Shown here: positions 43,455-51,944 of the stretch, in pieces | Numbering within the stretch: the first letter of the stretch is position 1 | Layout of the letters: each line of letters starts with the position of its first letter | Source of the DNA: an uncultured Actinomycetes bacterium | GTDB taxonomy: Bacteria > Actinomycetota > Thermoleophilia > Miltoncostaeales > Miltoncostaeaceae | Direction of reading: 5' to 3' | DNA length: 64,000 bases | NCBI GenBank assembly: GCA_903943955.1 | Contig: CAJAPZ010000072.1 | Location: forward strand, 1-64,000 | The notes under the pieces: model-generated | Told to the model about the DNA's origin: nothing | The model's input: only the letters and a program-made list of their open reading frames with translations | The model's database searches: none | Made by a program: the position numbers and the translations under genes

Positions 43455-44441
43455 ATGTCTGAACCCCTTCTGATCTCGGATGGCCGGGCCATGGGCCTGG
43501 TTGACGAGAACGCCACGCTCACCTGGCTCGTTGCACCGCGCATCGACCAGCCCACCATCATCAGCCGTCTTGTTGACCATGAGCGTGGCGGGGGTGTGGA
43601 GCTGATCTTCCCCGACTCTGAGACCGTGGCCCACCGCCACCGCGAGGGCACGCTCATTGTGGAGACCGACCTAAAGAGCCCGACCGGGCTCGTGCGGGTG
43701 ATCGACTGCATGATGGTTCCGACCCGTGGGCCCGTGCAGGCAGCACACCCCGGCATGTTCATCCGCCAGGTGGTGGTGCTTGAGGGCGAGGTGGAGATCG
43801 GAATGGTCACCCGCCTGCGCTACGCCTACGGACGCAACGCGCCGCGGTGGCGTACAGAGGGCCGCAAGATCATCGGGTACGGGCCGGGCCTCACCATTGA
43901 GCTGCAGAGCGAAGTGCGCCTGCGTGGGTACGGCGTCGACCTGGGAGGAACCACAACCCTGTCCGAGGGTGATCGCCGCATCATGGCGCTGCGCTGGCAG
44001 GACCCGAGCGCAAAGGGCACCGACCTGCGCCGCACGGTTGAGGAAACCGCCCTGTTCTGGCGAATGTGGGGTGCCGACTGCGATCACGACATGCGGGCGA
44101 TCATGCTGAAGGGGATGATGTACCACCCCACCGGCGCGATGGTGCGCTCGGTCACCACCTCATACGGCGATGGCCCCAAGGCCGATGGACGCCTGGCATG
44201 GATGGAAGACCAGCACCGCGCAGTGACCGTGTTCAACGATCTCGGCTACAGCCGCGAGGCCGAGTACGTGCAGAAATGGATCGACACCGCAGGCCCCGGG
44301 GGACCCGTCCGTGACATGTCCGGACAGGAGCCGCCGGCCGAGGCACGCGTTGACGACATCACCGCGGAGGTCGTGGTGGGGATGCCCCCCGGTGATGCCA
44401 GGGGAAACATTCCCTACCTGCCCGATCTCCTCGACGGCTAG
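43455..44441 (+). CDS. Trehalase-like/GH15 N-terminal-domain protein, shortened
   Basis: Residues about 5-190 resemble the beta-sandwich N-terminal domain of GH15 glucoamylase/trehalase-like proteins: LLISDGRAMGLVDENATLTWLVAPRIDQPTIISRLV in pieces, then VRVIDCMMVPT and DPSAKGTDLRRTVEETALFWRMW. A short stretch near 215-235 (MLKGMMYHPTGAMVRSVTTS) matches the first helix of the catalytic barrel, but the rest of the barrel, including its catalytic Glu residues, is missing. Full members have about 600 aa; this has 328. It may be a regulatory or carbohydrate-binding remnant rather than an active hydrolase. Confidence 0.72.
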   Translation: MSEPLLISDGRAMGLVDENATLTWLVAPRIDQPTIISRLVDHERGGGVELIFPDSETVAHRHREGTLIVETDLKSPTGLVRVIDCMMVPTRGPVQAAHPGMFIRQVVVLEGEVEIGMVTRLRYAYGRNAPRWRTEGRKIIGYGPGLTIELQSEVRLRGYGVDLGGTTTLSEGDRRIMALRWQDPSAKGTDLRRTVEETALFWRMWGADCDHDMRAIMLKGMMYHPTGAMVRSVTTSYGDGPKADGRLAWMEDQHRAVTVFNDLGYSREAEYVQKWIDTAGPGGPVRDMSGQEPPAEARVDDITAEVVVGMPPGDARGNIPYLPDLLDG

Positions 44442-44447
44442 ACACCC

Positions 44448-44786
44448 ATGGACTGGGGGATCCTCTGGAGGGCCACGCTGTGCCAGGCGATTGTCGTCGC
44501 CGTTCTGGGCGCGACGACCGGACTCACCCTCCCCCACTCGTTCTTTGAGACCTGGGGCTGGCTCATCGGGCCGGCTGCATGGCTCATCGCCACATATGTG
44601 ACGGTACGTGTGGTGCACCTGCCGCTGGTGCCCACATTTGCGGGTGCCATCGTTGCCGGGCTCATCAGTCTGCTGGGCGTGTTCACCGGCCAGCACTGGA
44701 CCGGGTCGGCAATCGCCATCGTGCTGTTTGCACTGTGGTGCGGCTGGCAGGGGCGGCGGCCGGAACTGCGACTCAGCGTGGCCTGA
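44448..44786 (+). CDS. Small membrane protein, 112 aa
   Basis: Three to four hydrophobic segments (about 8-27, 36-56, 62-80, 85-101) fill most of the protein; the tail GWQGRRPELRLSVA is polar. It starts six bases after the GH15-like stop and is in the same transcript. The family is not known to me. Confidence 0.7.
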   Translation: MDWGILWRATLCQAIVVAVLGATTGLTLPHSFFETWGWLIGPAAWLIATYVTVRVVHLPLVPTFAGAIVAGLISLLGVFTGQHWTGSAIAIVLFALWCGWQGRRPELRLSVA

Positions 44787-44797
44787 TCACTCTGGCG

Positions 44798-44803
44798 TAA
44801 ACT
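44798..44803 (+). promoter_or_regulatory. Putative -10 box (TAAACT) for the beta-helix protein gene
   Basis: TAAACT ends seven bases before ATG 44811; no ribosome-binding site is seen. Confidence 0.5.
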
Positions 44804-44810
44804 CCATCTC

Positions 44811-46643
44811 ATGTTTGTGCGATCGGCAGGACGGGGTGCCCTTCTGGCGCTTGGCTGTGCGGCCATCGCCGCCACCACTACTGGGTTTGCAGATGGACAG
44901 GCGCTCAACCCCATCTCCGTGGACCCCCTTCACGGAAGTGACGCGCAGTGTGTGATCACCCCGCTGGCGCCGTGCGCGACGCTGAGCGGGGCGCGCGCGG
45001 CGATTGCCGCCCTCCCTGTGGCCGGACCGGCTGTGGCCATCACGCTGGCCTCGGGATTCCACGTGCTTGACCGCTCGCTGGAATTCGGTCTCACCACCCG
45101 GAAGGTGAATATCAGCGGCCCTGGTGGGATCGGGGCGGTTATCCGGCTGGGCGCACCCCAGCCGGGGCAGACTCCCCACATCACGCTCGCCGGCAGCACG
45201 ATCCGCGCCCTGGCCATCGCGGGTACCCACATGCGTGATCCAGCCAGTCCCGCCAACGTGATCCTCCTGATGGCCGCGTCATCCATGCGGGGCGTGACGC
45301 TGGCAGTACGCGATGTCGACGGGGCACCGCTCGTGGCAGTGGACGGCGTCTCCACCATCTCGCAGAGCAGCATCACGGCGCTCGGCGGTGGCGCCAGGCC
45401 AGCGGTGCAACTGTTCGATGGCACGATTGATCGCAGCACGGTCTCGGGCAACGTCAGTACCACTGCCACTGACCGCGCCCGGGGAATGACGATCTCGTCC
45501 TCGGCCGTGCTCGGCATGCTCGAGGCCCGCAAGGGCCGACTCGACGTGGGCAACTCGATCATCGCCAACGTGCTGCCGTCGCAGCAGGCGCTGATGGTCA
45601 CCCATGCGCCGGGTGGCGTGGGGGCACCGAGTAGCCGCGTACAGCTCACGCTCTCAACGGTGTACGAGGCGGCCGGGGCGCAGTGCCGCGATGCCATCTC
45701 CATCTCCGGCCGGAACGAACAGGGCGCGTCGGCCTCGCTCGCGTCGCTCGCGGGCGTGATCAGCGCTGGAAGCAGCCAGTGCATTCCATCCGCAGTGAGG
45801 CTCGGAGTGAACCCGGCACCGGCATGGGGGGTCCGCGCGACCGGCGAGGCCGTGTTCACATCGGTGGGGCCGTCCCTTCTCTGGAGTCAGCCCGCACCCC
45901 GCGACATCAACCACCTCGTCGTGGCCGGGGGCGGAGGAGTGGTGGCGGGAAGCTGGCGGGCAGCCGACCCACGCTTTCTCTCGGATGTCAACCCGCTTTC
46001 ACCCGACCTGCGCGCGCTCACCCCGCAGATCGGGTCGCCCGTGGTTGACGGGTCCGACGATGCCTCGGTACGTGTTGCCGCCGCGGCATATGCCGCCGAC
46101 GTGTTCGGGAATCCACGTCGGGCAGGCGCGCACATCGACCTCGGCGCCATCGAGTTGCAGCCGCTGGCCCTCGGACCCATCGGGCGCCTTCCCGGAGTGC
46201 CGGGGATCGACCTCGGGGGCAACGGGGACGGTGCCCTCGTGCCCATCGCCCAGGGTCTTGATGGCGTGCCCGACGCACCCGGTGGCCCTGTGGCCGGTCA
46301 GCCGCCCACAGGCGAGGCGGCGACCGGCGCAATCGATGACGACCGGCCGCAGGTCCGCGTGCGCCTCACGGTGCCGCGCACCACCCCGCTGCATGGGCCG
46401 CTCCGTGTTCGCGTATGGGCGTCGGGCAAAGCACGCGCTGCGCTTGTCATCAGACGCCCGGCACGAGGGGGCCGTAGCCGGGTGATGGGTGTCGCGGTGG
46501 TGCGGTTCTCCCACCGGGGCACACGGTGGGCCACGCTGCGCCTCAACTCGGGGGTGCGTCGCGGTCGGTCAACGGTGACCGTGGTAGCCACGGCCCCCGG
46601 CTCGCTGCCGGGGACCGATCTCGGTCGTACGGTCCTGCGCTAG
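44811..46643 (+). CDS. Secreted parallel beta-helix protein (choice-of-anchor Q-like)
   Basis: The 610-aa protein has a signal peptide (about 1-28) and a repetitive beta-helix region (about 50-430) built from short strands such as GVTLAVRDVDGAPLVAV, ISQSSITALGG and IDRSTVSGNVST. The closing sequence DVFGNPRRAGAHIDLGAIE is the hallmark of choice-of-anchor Q and polymorphic outer-protein repeats. A linker rich in Gly/Pro/Asp leads to a basic C-terminal Ig-like module (about 520-610; RPQVRVRLTVPRTTP). It is probably a surface or matrix protein. Its stop overlaps that of the convergent dehydrogenase gene. Confidence 0.8.
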   Translation: MFVRSAGRGALLALGCAAIAATTTGFADGQALNPISVDPLHGSDAQCVITPLAPCATLSGARAAIAALPVAGPAVAITLASGFHVLDRSLEFGLTTRKVNISGPGGIGAVIRLGAPQPGQTPHITLAGSTIRALAIAGTHMRDPASPANVILLMAASSMRGVTLAVRDVDGAPLVAVDGVSTISQSSITALGGGARPAVQLFDGTIDRSTVSGNVSTTATDRARGMTISSSAVLGMLEARKGRLDVGNSIIANVLPSQQALMVTHAPGGVGAPSSRVQLTLSTVYEAAGAQCRDAISISGRNEQGASASLASLAGVISAGSSQCIPSAVRLGVNPAPAWGVRATGEAVFTSVGPSLLWSQPAPRDINHLVVAGGGGVVAGSWRAADPRFLSDVNPLSPDLRALTPQIGSPVVDGSDDASVRVAAAAYAADVFGNPRRAGAHIDLGAIELQPLALGPIGRLPGVPGIDLGGNGDGALVPIAQGLDGVPDAPGGPVAGQPPTGEAATGAIDDDRPQVRVRLTVPRTTPLHGPLRVRVWASGKARAALVIRRPARGGRSRVMGVAVVRFSHRGTRWATLRLNSGVRRGRSTVTVVATAPGSLPGTDLGRTVLR

Positions 46644-47740
46644 ATCATCTGGGGACCGGCGCTGTCACCAAGCGCCTCCCACACATCCAACTTCGAGCGC
46701 ACCCGTCGGATGACCTCGTCAGTGAAGTGGGTGGTGGAGCAGTCGCCGCCGAGGTCGGGCGTGCGTACGCCGTCAGACACCGCTTCGAGCGCCCCCTCGT
46801 AGATGGCGCGGGAGGCGCGGGATGCCTCGTCGGATCGCATGTACCCGAGCACCGCAGCACCAGCCAGGATCATGGCCAACGGGTTGGCGACGTCCTTGCC
46901 GAATAGTGTGGGAGCGGTGCCATGCGGCGCCTCGGCCATCACCACCGATGGACGGAAGTCGTCGTCGAATGCCAGAAGCAGCGACTCGGCCCCGGCGATG
47001 GTGCCGAACAGCTGCAGCACCATGTCCGACAACAGGTCGCCGTCACGGTTGAGCGATGGCACCACCAGGGTCTCGCCCGAATGGCTCACGAGCACGGCGT
47101 ACAGCGCATCGATGAGCGTGGGCTTGTAGGTGATGTCCGGGTAGCGGCCCGATGCCGCGTCCAGCTCCTCTTTGAGCATGCCCTCGTAGACCGGTGAGAC
47201 CGTCCACTTAGGGCCACCGATCACCGTGGCATTCATGCGGACCGCCTGCTGGAACGAGAACTCCGCCACCGCGCGGCACACCCGGCGCGAGATGTGCTCT
47301 TCCCGCCACGCCACCTCATCCATGCCCTCGCCCTCACGCCACTCCCTGGCCCCGTATGCATCGTCAACGGCCATGCGCACCACCGAAATGGGAGCGTGTA
47401 CGCCCCCGATGGGACGCACGCCGGGAATGCGGCGCCCGGTGCGGATGATCACACGACCATTGATCTCGGTGCGCAGGATTGCGTTGGGGCTACCCACCCC
47501 ACCTGTCTCCTCGGGCGTCACGGTGGCTGCCTTCAGGCCATACCCGGTGCGACGCAGCGCCTGGGCGGCGTCGTGCACCACCCCGTTGTTGCTCGCCCGG
47601 CGGGCGGCAAGTGAAAGGTCGTACCGCTCAACGGCAAGTGTGATGCCGATGACGTCCGGAGCCATCACGCGGAGCGACTGCTCCAGCAATTCCTGGCCTG
47701 TTTCGTCGCCCTCCATCACTACAAGTGTCGGTGAGCTCAT
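46640..47740 (-). CDS. Isocitrate/isopropylmalate dehydrogenase family protein
   Basis: The 366-aa protein belongs to the NAD(P)-dependent beta-decarboxylating dehydrogenases: MEGDETGQELLEQSL at the nucleotide end, ITYKPTLIDALYAVLV, VPSLNRDGDLLSDMVLQ (the N-x-x-G-D-x-x-S-D loop) and EAPHGTAPTLFGKDVANPLAMILAG. It carries VRMAVDDAYGA where isocitrate dehydrogenases have RENTED-like sequence, so the substrate-specificity segment is unusual. Isocitrate is the most likely substrate by overall similarity, but this is open. TAGAGT lies six bases upstream of the ATG. Confidence 0.85.
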   Translation of the reverse strand: MSSPTLVVMEGDETGQELLEQSLRVMAPDVIGITLAVERYDLSLAARRASNNGVVHDAAQALRRTGYGLKAATVTPEETGGVGSPNAILRTEINGRVIIRTGRRIPGVRPIGGVHAPISVVRMAVDDAYGAREWREGEGMDEVAWREEHISRRVCRAVAEFSFQQAVRMNATVIGGPKWTVSPVYEGMLKEELDAASGRYPDITYKPTLIDALYAVLVSHSGETLVVPSLNRDGDLLSDMVLQLFGTIAGAESLLLAFDDDFRPSVVMAEAPHGTAPTLFGKDVANPLAMILAGAAVLGYMRSDEASRASRAIYEGALEAVSDGVRTPDLGGDCSTTHFTDEVIRRVRSKLDVWEALGDSAGPQMI

Positions 47741-47746
47741 GCCGCC

Positions 47747-47752
47747 ACTCTA
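47747..47752 (-). promoter_or_regulatory. Putative -10 box (TAGAGT) for the dehydrogenase gene
   Basis: TAGAGT on the minus strand is six bases from ATG 47740. Upstream, a nine-base direct repeat ACGGTCAGG occurs at 47766-47774 and 47806-47814, 40 bases apart, and could be a regulator site. Confidence 0.45.
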
Positions 47753-47895
47753 TGCCCCGGGTTCAACGGTCAGGATCGATGGAACACCAGTGCGACAACC
47801 GCGTGACGGTCAGGGCGCCGGAACCTGTGCAGCCGCACGGAGCATCAGGCCGTGGACGCCGCCCTGCCGAAGATCATTCAAGATGATGCAGCAGA

Positions 47896-48306
47896 TCATG
47901 CAGGCGCGTGCGTGAACCCGAGCTCGGCGTAATGCGACCAATCGACCTCGATGAGGTACTGCGTGCCCTGATCAGCCCGCCACGGAAATGGCTCGCCGGT
48001 GTACTTGACGGACAGGCGGTCCATGGCCTCAAGGGCCTCGGCGCCGTGGCGGGTCTCGGCCACGTGCCCGCGAAGCTGTCCGCCCCGGTACGGGTTCTCG
48101 AAGTCGATGATGGAGATGGCCACGCGGCCGTCGCGCGCCAGGTTCTTGGCCTTGCGGCTCTCTGGGCCGCCCGTGAAGATGGTGACGAAGTCGCCCTCCA
48201 TGCCGCCCCACATCGCCACCGAGCTCGGTGAGCCGTCAGGCATGAGTGTGGCCACGTGCACGTAGTTGGCACGCTCAATCAGATCCCGCAGCCGTTCGTC
48301 AATCAT
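47896..48306 (-). CDS. PPOX-class flavin/F420-dependent oxidoreductase
   Basis: The 136-aa split-barrel protein shows the family pattern: LIERANYVHVATLMPDGSP, VTIFTGGPESRKAKNLARD and RVAISIIDFENPYRG, and a conserved YLIEVDWSHY near the end. Members bind F420 or FMN and reduce small molecules. ATG 48306 was chosen because GGGAGGAG lies just upstream; it overlaps the pyrF stop (ATGA). The exact cofactor is not settled by sequence reading alone. Confidence 0.88.
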   Translation of the reverse strand: MIDERLRDLIERANYVHVATLMPDGSPSSVAMWGGMEGDFVTIFTGGPESRKAKNLARDGRVAISIIDFENPYRGGQLRGHVAETRHGAEALEAMDRLSVKYTGEPFPWRADQGTQYLIEVDWSHYAELGFTHAPA

Positions 48307-49127
48307 CTGTGCTCCTCCCAGATGTTCCACACCATGTTGCGCAGGTCGCGTGCCGCCTGCGCCGGATCGTCGGCGTAGATCACGGATCGACTGGCCGACA
48401 CCAGCGCGCCGTGGGCACGGCCGGCGAATGCCGGGCCGAGCTCAGCCGGGTCGCCGCCCTGCGCCCCCACTCCGGGGAGCAGAAATGGCTGGTCGGGCAT
48501 CAGCTCGCGCAGCCGGTGGATACGCTCGGGCACCGTTGCCCCGACGACCGCGCCGATTGACGATCCCTGACCGGGCACAGTGGTGGTCCGCCCCCACTGG
48601 CGTACGCGGTCGGCCACGGCCTCGTGCCACGGGCGGCCGTCGGCCATCTCAAGATCCTCCAGTTCTGCTGCTCCCGGGTTGGAGGTGCGCACGAGGACGA
48701 AGAGCCCTCTTCCCCCGTGTGCCGCGGCCTCGAGGAACGGCGTGACTGAGTCGGTGCCGAGCATCGGGTTCACCGTGAGGGCGTCGATGGGATCGCGAAG
48801 AAATGCGGCGGCGTAGTGGCGAGTGGTGGCATCCACGTCGCCGCGCTTGGCATCAGCAATTACGAGTAGGCCCGCGTCGGCCGCTGCCTGCGAGACCTCC
48901 TCGAATGCCTGCCACCCGTCGGCCCCGAAGCGCTCGAAGCAGGCCAGTTGGGGTTTGGCCGCCACGCAGTGCTCGGCGGCCTTTGCGATGACGTCGGCGC
49001 AGAAGTCACGGGCACCGACCGCCCCGCCGTCCACACGTGCCGGGTCGGGATCGAGCCCGAGCACGATCTGGCTGCCGCGCGATGCGACGCGCTGGGCGAG
49101 GCGGGTGCAGAAGGGTGACGTGCTCAT
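48303..49127 (-). CDS. pyrF: Orotidine 5'-phosphate decarboxylase
   Basis: It makes UMP, the last step of de novo pyrimidine synthesis. From ATG 49127 the protein has 274 aa and is of the longer (type 2) form found in actinobacteria: IVLGLDPDPARV, KPQLACFERFGADG, the catalytic IADAKRGDVDAT (Asp-Lys-Asp), VNPMLGTDSV, VRTSNPGAAE and LPGVGAQGGDP. It is embedded in an overlapping run: AEC transporter, pyrF, PPOX protein. Confidence 0.95.
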   Translation of the reverse strand: MSTSPFCTRLAQRVASRGSQIVLGLDPDPARVDGGAVGARDFCADVIAKAAEHCVAAKPQLACFERFGADGWQAFEEVSQAAADAGLLVIADAKRGDVDATTRHYAAAFLRDPIDALTVNPMLGTDSVTPFLEAAAHGGRGLFVLVRTSNPGAAELEDLEMADGRPWHEAVADRVRQWGRTTTVPGQGSSIGAVVGATVPERIHRLRELMPDQPFLLPGVGAQGGDPAELGPAFAGRAHGALVSASRSVIYADDPAQAARDLRNMVWNIWEEHR

Positions 49128-50047
49128 TGAACCACCGCAGTGACGATTGGAAGAGTGAGGAGCGCAAGCACCGTGGTAACGGCAACGCACCCGGCCAGCA
49201 AGTTGACGGGCAGCCGGTAGTGCGCGCCCATCACCAGCACCATCATGCCGCTCGGCATGCCGCCGAGGACCGTAATCGTGTTGAGCTCCTCACCGCTGAA
49301 ACCAAAGGCCACCGCCACGGCGAATGTCACCACTGGTCCGATTGCCAACCGGGCGATGGAGACCCCGGCGATCACCCGCCAGTAGTCCCTGATACCCGAC
49401 CAGTCGAGCATGATCCCGGCATAGAGCATGACCACCGGCAGTACGCCCGCGGCGAGGTACGTGACCGGGAACTCGATGAGGTCGGGCAGGTCGTGCACGC
49501 CGGAGATCGTGAGGATGAGGCCGGCGATGAGTGCCCACATGGGCGGCAGCAGCAAGCCCTTGAGCGACTGCCGGATGGACGGGGCGTCCTCCACCTCGCC
49601 GCGCCCAAACCACGAGGCCACAATCGGACTGAAGGTCCAGATGAGGATTCCCGTGCCCAGGGCGTCGTACATCACGGCAACCGTCAGTGAGTAATCGTGC
49701 TGGCTGGCCGCGATAAGTGGCAGGCCGAAGAACCCGGTATTGGCCACGCCCGTGGCAATGATGACCGCCCCGGTTGCCGCACGCCCCAACCCCAGGCCAC
49801 GCGAGATGAGCAGGCCAATGGGGGCCATGATCGCGGTGACACAGAACGCCACGATCGGCACCAGAAGCAGGTTCCAGCTCAGATGGGAGCCCACGAGGAC
49901 CTTGAGCACCAGCGCAGGCAGCAGCACGTACAGCGTGATGCGTACGAGGATCTGCGACTGATCGCGGTTGACCACGCCTGTGCGGTTGAGCACCACACCA
50001 ATGGCGATCATCACCAGTGCCGCGAATGTGGTGGTGAACAGCGTCAT
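49124..50047 (-). CDS. AEC-family (auxin efflux carrier) transporter
   Basis: From ATG 50047 the 307-aa protein has about ten membrane segments. Characteristic pieces are MIAIGVVLNRTGVV at the start, TGVANTGFFGLPL (segment 4) and LGGMPSGMMVLVMGAHY near the C-terminus. Bacterial AEC members export or import malonate, malate and amino acids. Substrate unknown. The stop overlaps the pyrF start (ATGA). Confidence 0.9.
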   Translation of the reverse strand: MTLFTTTFAALVMIAIGVVLNRTGVVNRDQSQILVRITLYVLLPALVLKVLVGSHLSWNLLLVPIVAFCVTAIMAPIGLLISRGLGLGRAATGAVIIATGVANTGFFGLPLIAASQHDYSLTVAVMYDALGTGILIWTFSPIVASWFGRGEVEDAPSIRQSLKGLLLPPMWALIAGLILTISGVHDLPDLIEFPVTYLAAGVLPVVMLYAGIMLDWSGIRDYWRVIAGVSIARLAIGPVVTFAVAVAFGFSGEELNTITVLGGMPSGMMVLVMGAHYRLPVNLLAGCVAVTTVLALLTLPIVTAVVQ

Positions 50048-50054
50048 GCCCCGC

Positions 50055-50663
50055 CTACGCCCGGTCGGGGCCCACGAGGTACACGGCGCCTGCGCACAGC
50101 AGATTGGGGCGCCGGAGCGCCACCCCCTTGGCCGGCCGGCCGCGGTCATCCACGAGGACGCGCCGGATGGTGGCGAGGTGCTCGCGTGCCAGCAGCGTCT
50201 CGAAGTCGCGGATCGTGCACAGATGGATGTTGGGGGTGTCGTACCAGTGGTAGGGAAGCGACGACGACTCCGGCATGCGACCGCGCGCCGCCAGCGACCA
50301 TCGCAGGCGCCAGTGCCCGAAGTTGGGAAACGACACGATGCCGACACGCCCCACGCGCATCATCTCGTGCAGTACGAGGGTGGGTCGCTGGGTGGCCTGA
50401 AGGGTCTGCGAGAGGATGACCACATCGAATGCGCCGTCCTCCACATCGGCCAACCCGCGGTCGATGTCACCCACCATCACGGGCACGCCGCGGGCCACGC
50501 ATGCGTGGAAGCCCTCATCGCTGATCTCAACCCCGGTGCCGTCGCATTCCTTCTCGCGAATGAGGTGGTCGAGCAGCGCGCCATCGCCGCAGCCAAGGTC
50601 GAGCACGCGTGATCCACGCGGGACCATCGCGGCGACAGCATCAAGGTCGGGGCGGAGCGTCAT
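50055..50663 (-). CDS. metW: MetW-like SAM-dependent methyltransferase
   Basis: The 202-aa protein has motif I SRVLDLGCGDGALLDHL, an acidic motif II in GTGVEISDEG, and the MetW hallmarks VILSQTLQATQRPTLVLHEMMRVG, SFPNFGHWRLR and PYHWYDTPNIHLCTIRDFE. MetW usually pairs with MetX homoserine acyltransferase in methionine synthesis; no metX is in this window. The gene begins just downstream of the repeat patch and is followed closely by the AEC gene on the same strand. Confidence 0.92.
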   Translation of the reverse strand: MTLRPDLDAVAAMVPRGSRVLDLGCGDGALLDHLIREKECDGTGVEISDEGFHACVARGVPVMVGDIDRGLADVEDGAFDVVILSQTLQATQRPTLVLHEMMRVGRVGIVSFPNFGHWRLRWSLAARGRMPESSSLPYHWYDTPNIHLCTIRDFETLLAREHLATIRRVLVDDRGRPAKGVALRRPNLLCAGAVYLVGPDRA

Positions 50664-50678
50664 GACCGCCAGCGTATC

Positions 50679-50816
50679 GGGGTCAGTCCCCGGTGGGGGT
50701 CAGACCCCGGGTGGGGACTGACCCCGGGTGGGGTCAGTCACCGTCACAAATGTGCAGATGTGCGCGTATGCAGGCCCTTCCGTTAAAATTGGGGGTCAGT
50801 CACCGTCACAAATGTG
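50679..50816. repeat. 17-bp-period GGGGTCAG palindrome array with 25-bp direct repeat
   Basis: A 13-base core GGGGTCAGnCnCC starts at 50679, 50696, 50713 and 50730, exactly 17 bases apart; the third copy is inverted (GGGGACTGACCCC) and the second is a perfect palindrome. The fourth copy extends into a 25-base segment (50730-50754) that recurs identically at 50792-50816, 62 bases away. It lies in the interval between the alcohol dehydrogenase 3' end and the metW start. Such GGGGTC/GACCCC repeats resemble REP elements mobilised by RAYT transposases; no transposase gene is present here. Confidence 0.75.
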
Positions 50817-50863
50817 TACCGGAGATCAGGGTCCTGCGGCTGCTTCGGAGACTTGCCGCGGTG

Positions 50864-51886
50864 TTAGCGCACGACCACCGGGCGTTTCAGGCCGCTTCCG
50901 GCTGTGAGTACCCCGGGGACCTCCTCGAGCGTGATGGGTTCGCCAAGGAGTTCGCCATATGGGGCGTCGTCGGCGGCCAGATGCGCCAGGGCGGCACGCA
51001 CGGCGTCCGGGGTGTGGTGGTACGAGCCGCGAATGGACAATTCGCCGTAGTGCAGCGGGAAGGTGGGGAATGTCACGGTGGTGCCGGGAGCGCAGCCCCC
51101 ATACAGCAATACCTCGCCACCGGGACGGGCGAGGGCGACTGCGGCCTGCCAGGTCTCCGGGCGGCCAACCGCCTCCACCACGGCGGACGGACCACGACCG
51201 TCGCCGTGCACAGCGCGCAGTGCATCAATGGCAGCCGTGTCGCGTGGCGCGTCCATGGCACGTGCCGCACCAAAGCGGATCGCGCGCTCACGCCGCGCCT
51301 CATGCGGGTCACACAGTGTGACGACACACCCGCGTACGGCGAGCAGGCCGGCGATAAGTGTGCCCTGCGTACCGCCGCCCAGCACGACCACCTCGTCGCC
51401 CGCACCCGCCTCCACGCGCTCTACTCCGCGCACCGCGCACGCCAAGGGCTCCACCATCGCGGCCCGCTCCGGCGCGAGGCCATCAGGAACCAGCAGCAGG
51501 TTGCGCGACACGATGGGAGCGGGCACGCGCAGATACTCGGCGTAGGTGCCTGAGAGGTATGTGATGTGCTCGCACAGCGAGGGCCTGCCCACGGCGCATG
51601 GCGGACATGCCCCGCACGGCGCCGAATTGGCGGCCACGACCACGTCGCCCACCGAAACGCCGAGGGCGCCATCGCCCACTGCGGACACCACGCCGCAGGC
51701 CTCATGGCCCAGCGGGGCCGGCACCGGGGCGATGGATGGATGTGCGCCCTGCCGGACGATCTTGGCGTCGGTGGCACAGGTGAGCGCCCGCAGAACGGCG
51801 AGGATGACCTCACCGGACGCAGGTTCCGGAACGGGGACATCCTCCAGGCGGAGGTCTCCGGGGCCATGAAGAATGAGCGCGCGCAT
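50864..51886 (-). CDS. Zinc-type medium-chain alcohol dehydrogenase
   Basis: The 340-aa protein has the GroES-like catalytic domain with CATDAKIV, GHEACGVV, a structural-zinc Cys cluster CGACPPCAVGRPSLC, then a Rossmann domain (GGGTQGTLIAGLLA for NAD(P)) and GGEVLLYGG. It resembles sorbitol/threonine dehydrogenase-like enzymes; substrate not assignable. ATG 51886 follows TAGCGT by eight bases. It is divergent from the prenyl diphosphate synthase gene, so it may share control with the hopanoid genes. Confidence 0.9.
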   Translation of the reverse strand: MRALILHGPGDLRLEDVPVPEPASGEVILAVLRALTCATDAKIVRQGAHPSIAPVPAPLGHEACGVVSAVGDGALGVSVGDVVVAANSAPCGACPPCAVGRPSLCEHITYLSGTYAEYLRVPAPIVSRNLLLVPDGLAPERAAMVEPLACAVRGVERVEAGAGDEVVVLGGGTQGTLIAGLLAVRGCVVTLCDPHEARRERAIRFGAARAMDAPRDTAAIDALRAVHGDGRGPSAVVEAVGRPETWQAAVALARPGGEVLLYGGCAPGTTVTFPTFPLHYGELSIRGSYHHTPDAVRAALAHLAADDAPYGELLGEPITLEEVPGVLTAGSGLKRPVVVR

Positions 51887-51894
51887 CGACGCCG

Positions 51895-51900
51895 ACGCTA
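51895..51900 (-). promoter_or_regulatory. Putative -10 box (TAGCGT) for the dehydrogenase gene
   Basis: TAGCGT on the minus strand ends eight bases before ATG 51886. The divergent plus-strand box TACCCT starts 30 bases away. Confidence 0.4.
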
Positions 51901-51930
51901 CCAGCAGCGGGCCTCTGGAACCGTGGCCGG

Positions 51931-51936
51931 TACCCT
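51931..51936 (+). promoter_or_regulatory. Putative -10 box (TACCCT) for the prenyl synthase gene
   Basis: TACCCT is eight bases before ATG 51945 and no SD is visible, consistent with a leaderless start. Confidence 0.4.
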
Positions 51937-51944
51937 GCGCCCCG

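Noticed and set aside
50679-50816. CRISPR array
   Set aside because: Repeat units are 13-25 bases with a 17-bp period, one inverted, without unique spacers of constant length and without cas genes.
51600-51616. Another GGACATGCCCC copy of the kinase-operon box
   Set aside because: It lies inside the alcohol dehydrogenase coding sequence at a conserved Cys region and lacks a partner box, so it is probably coincidental.
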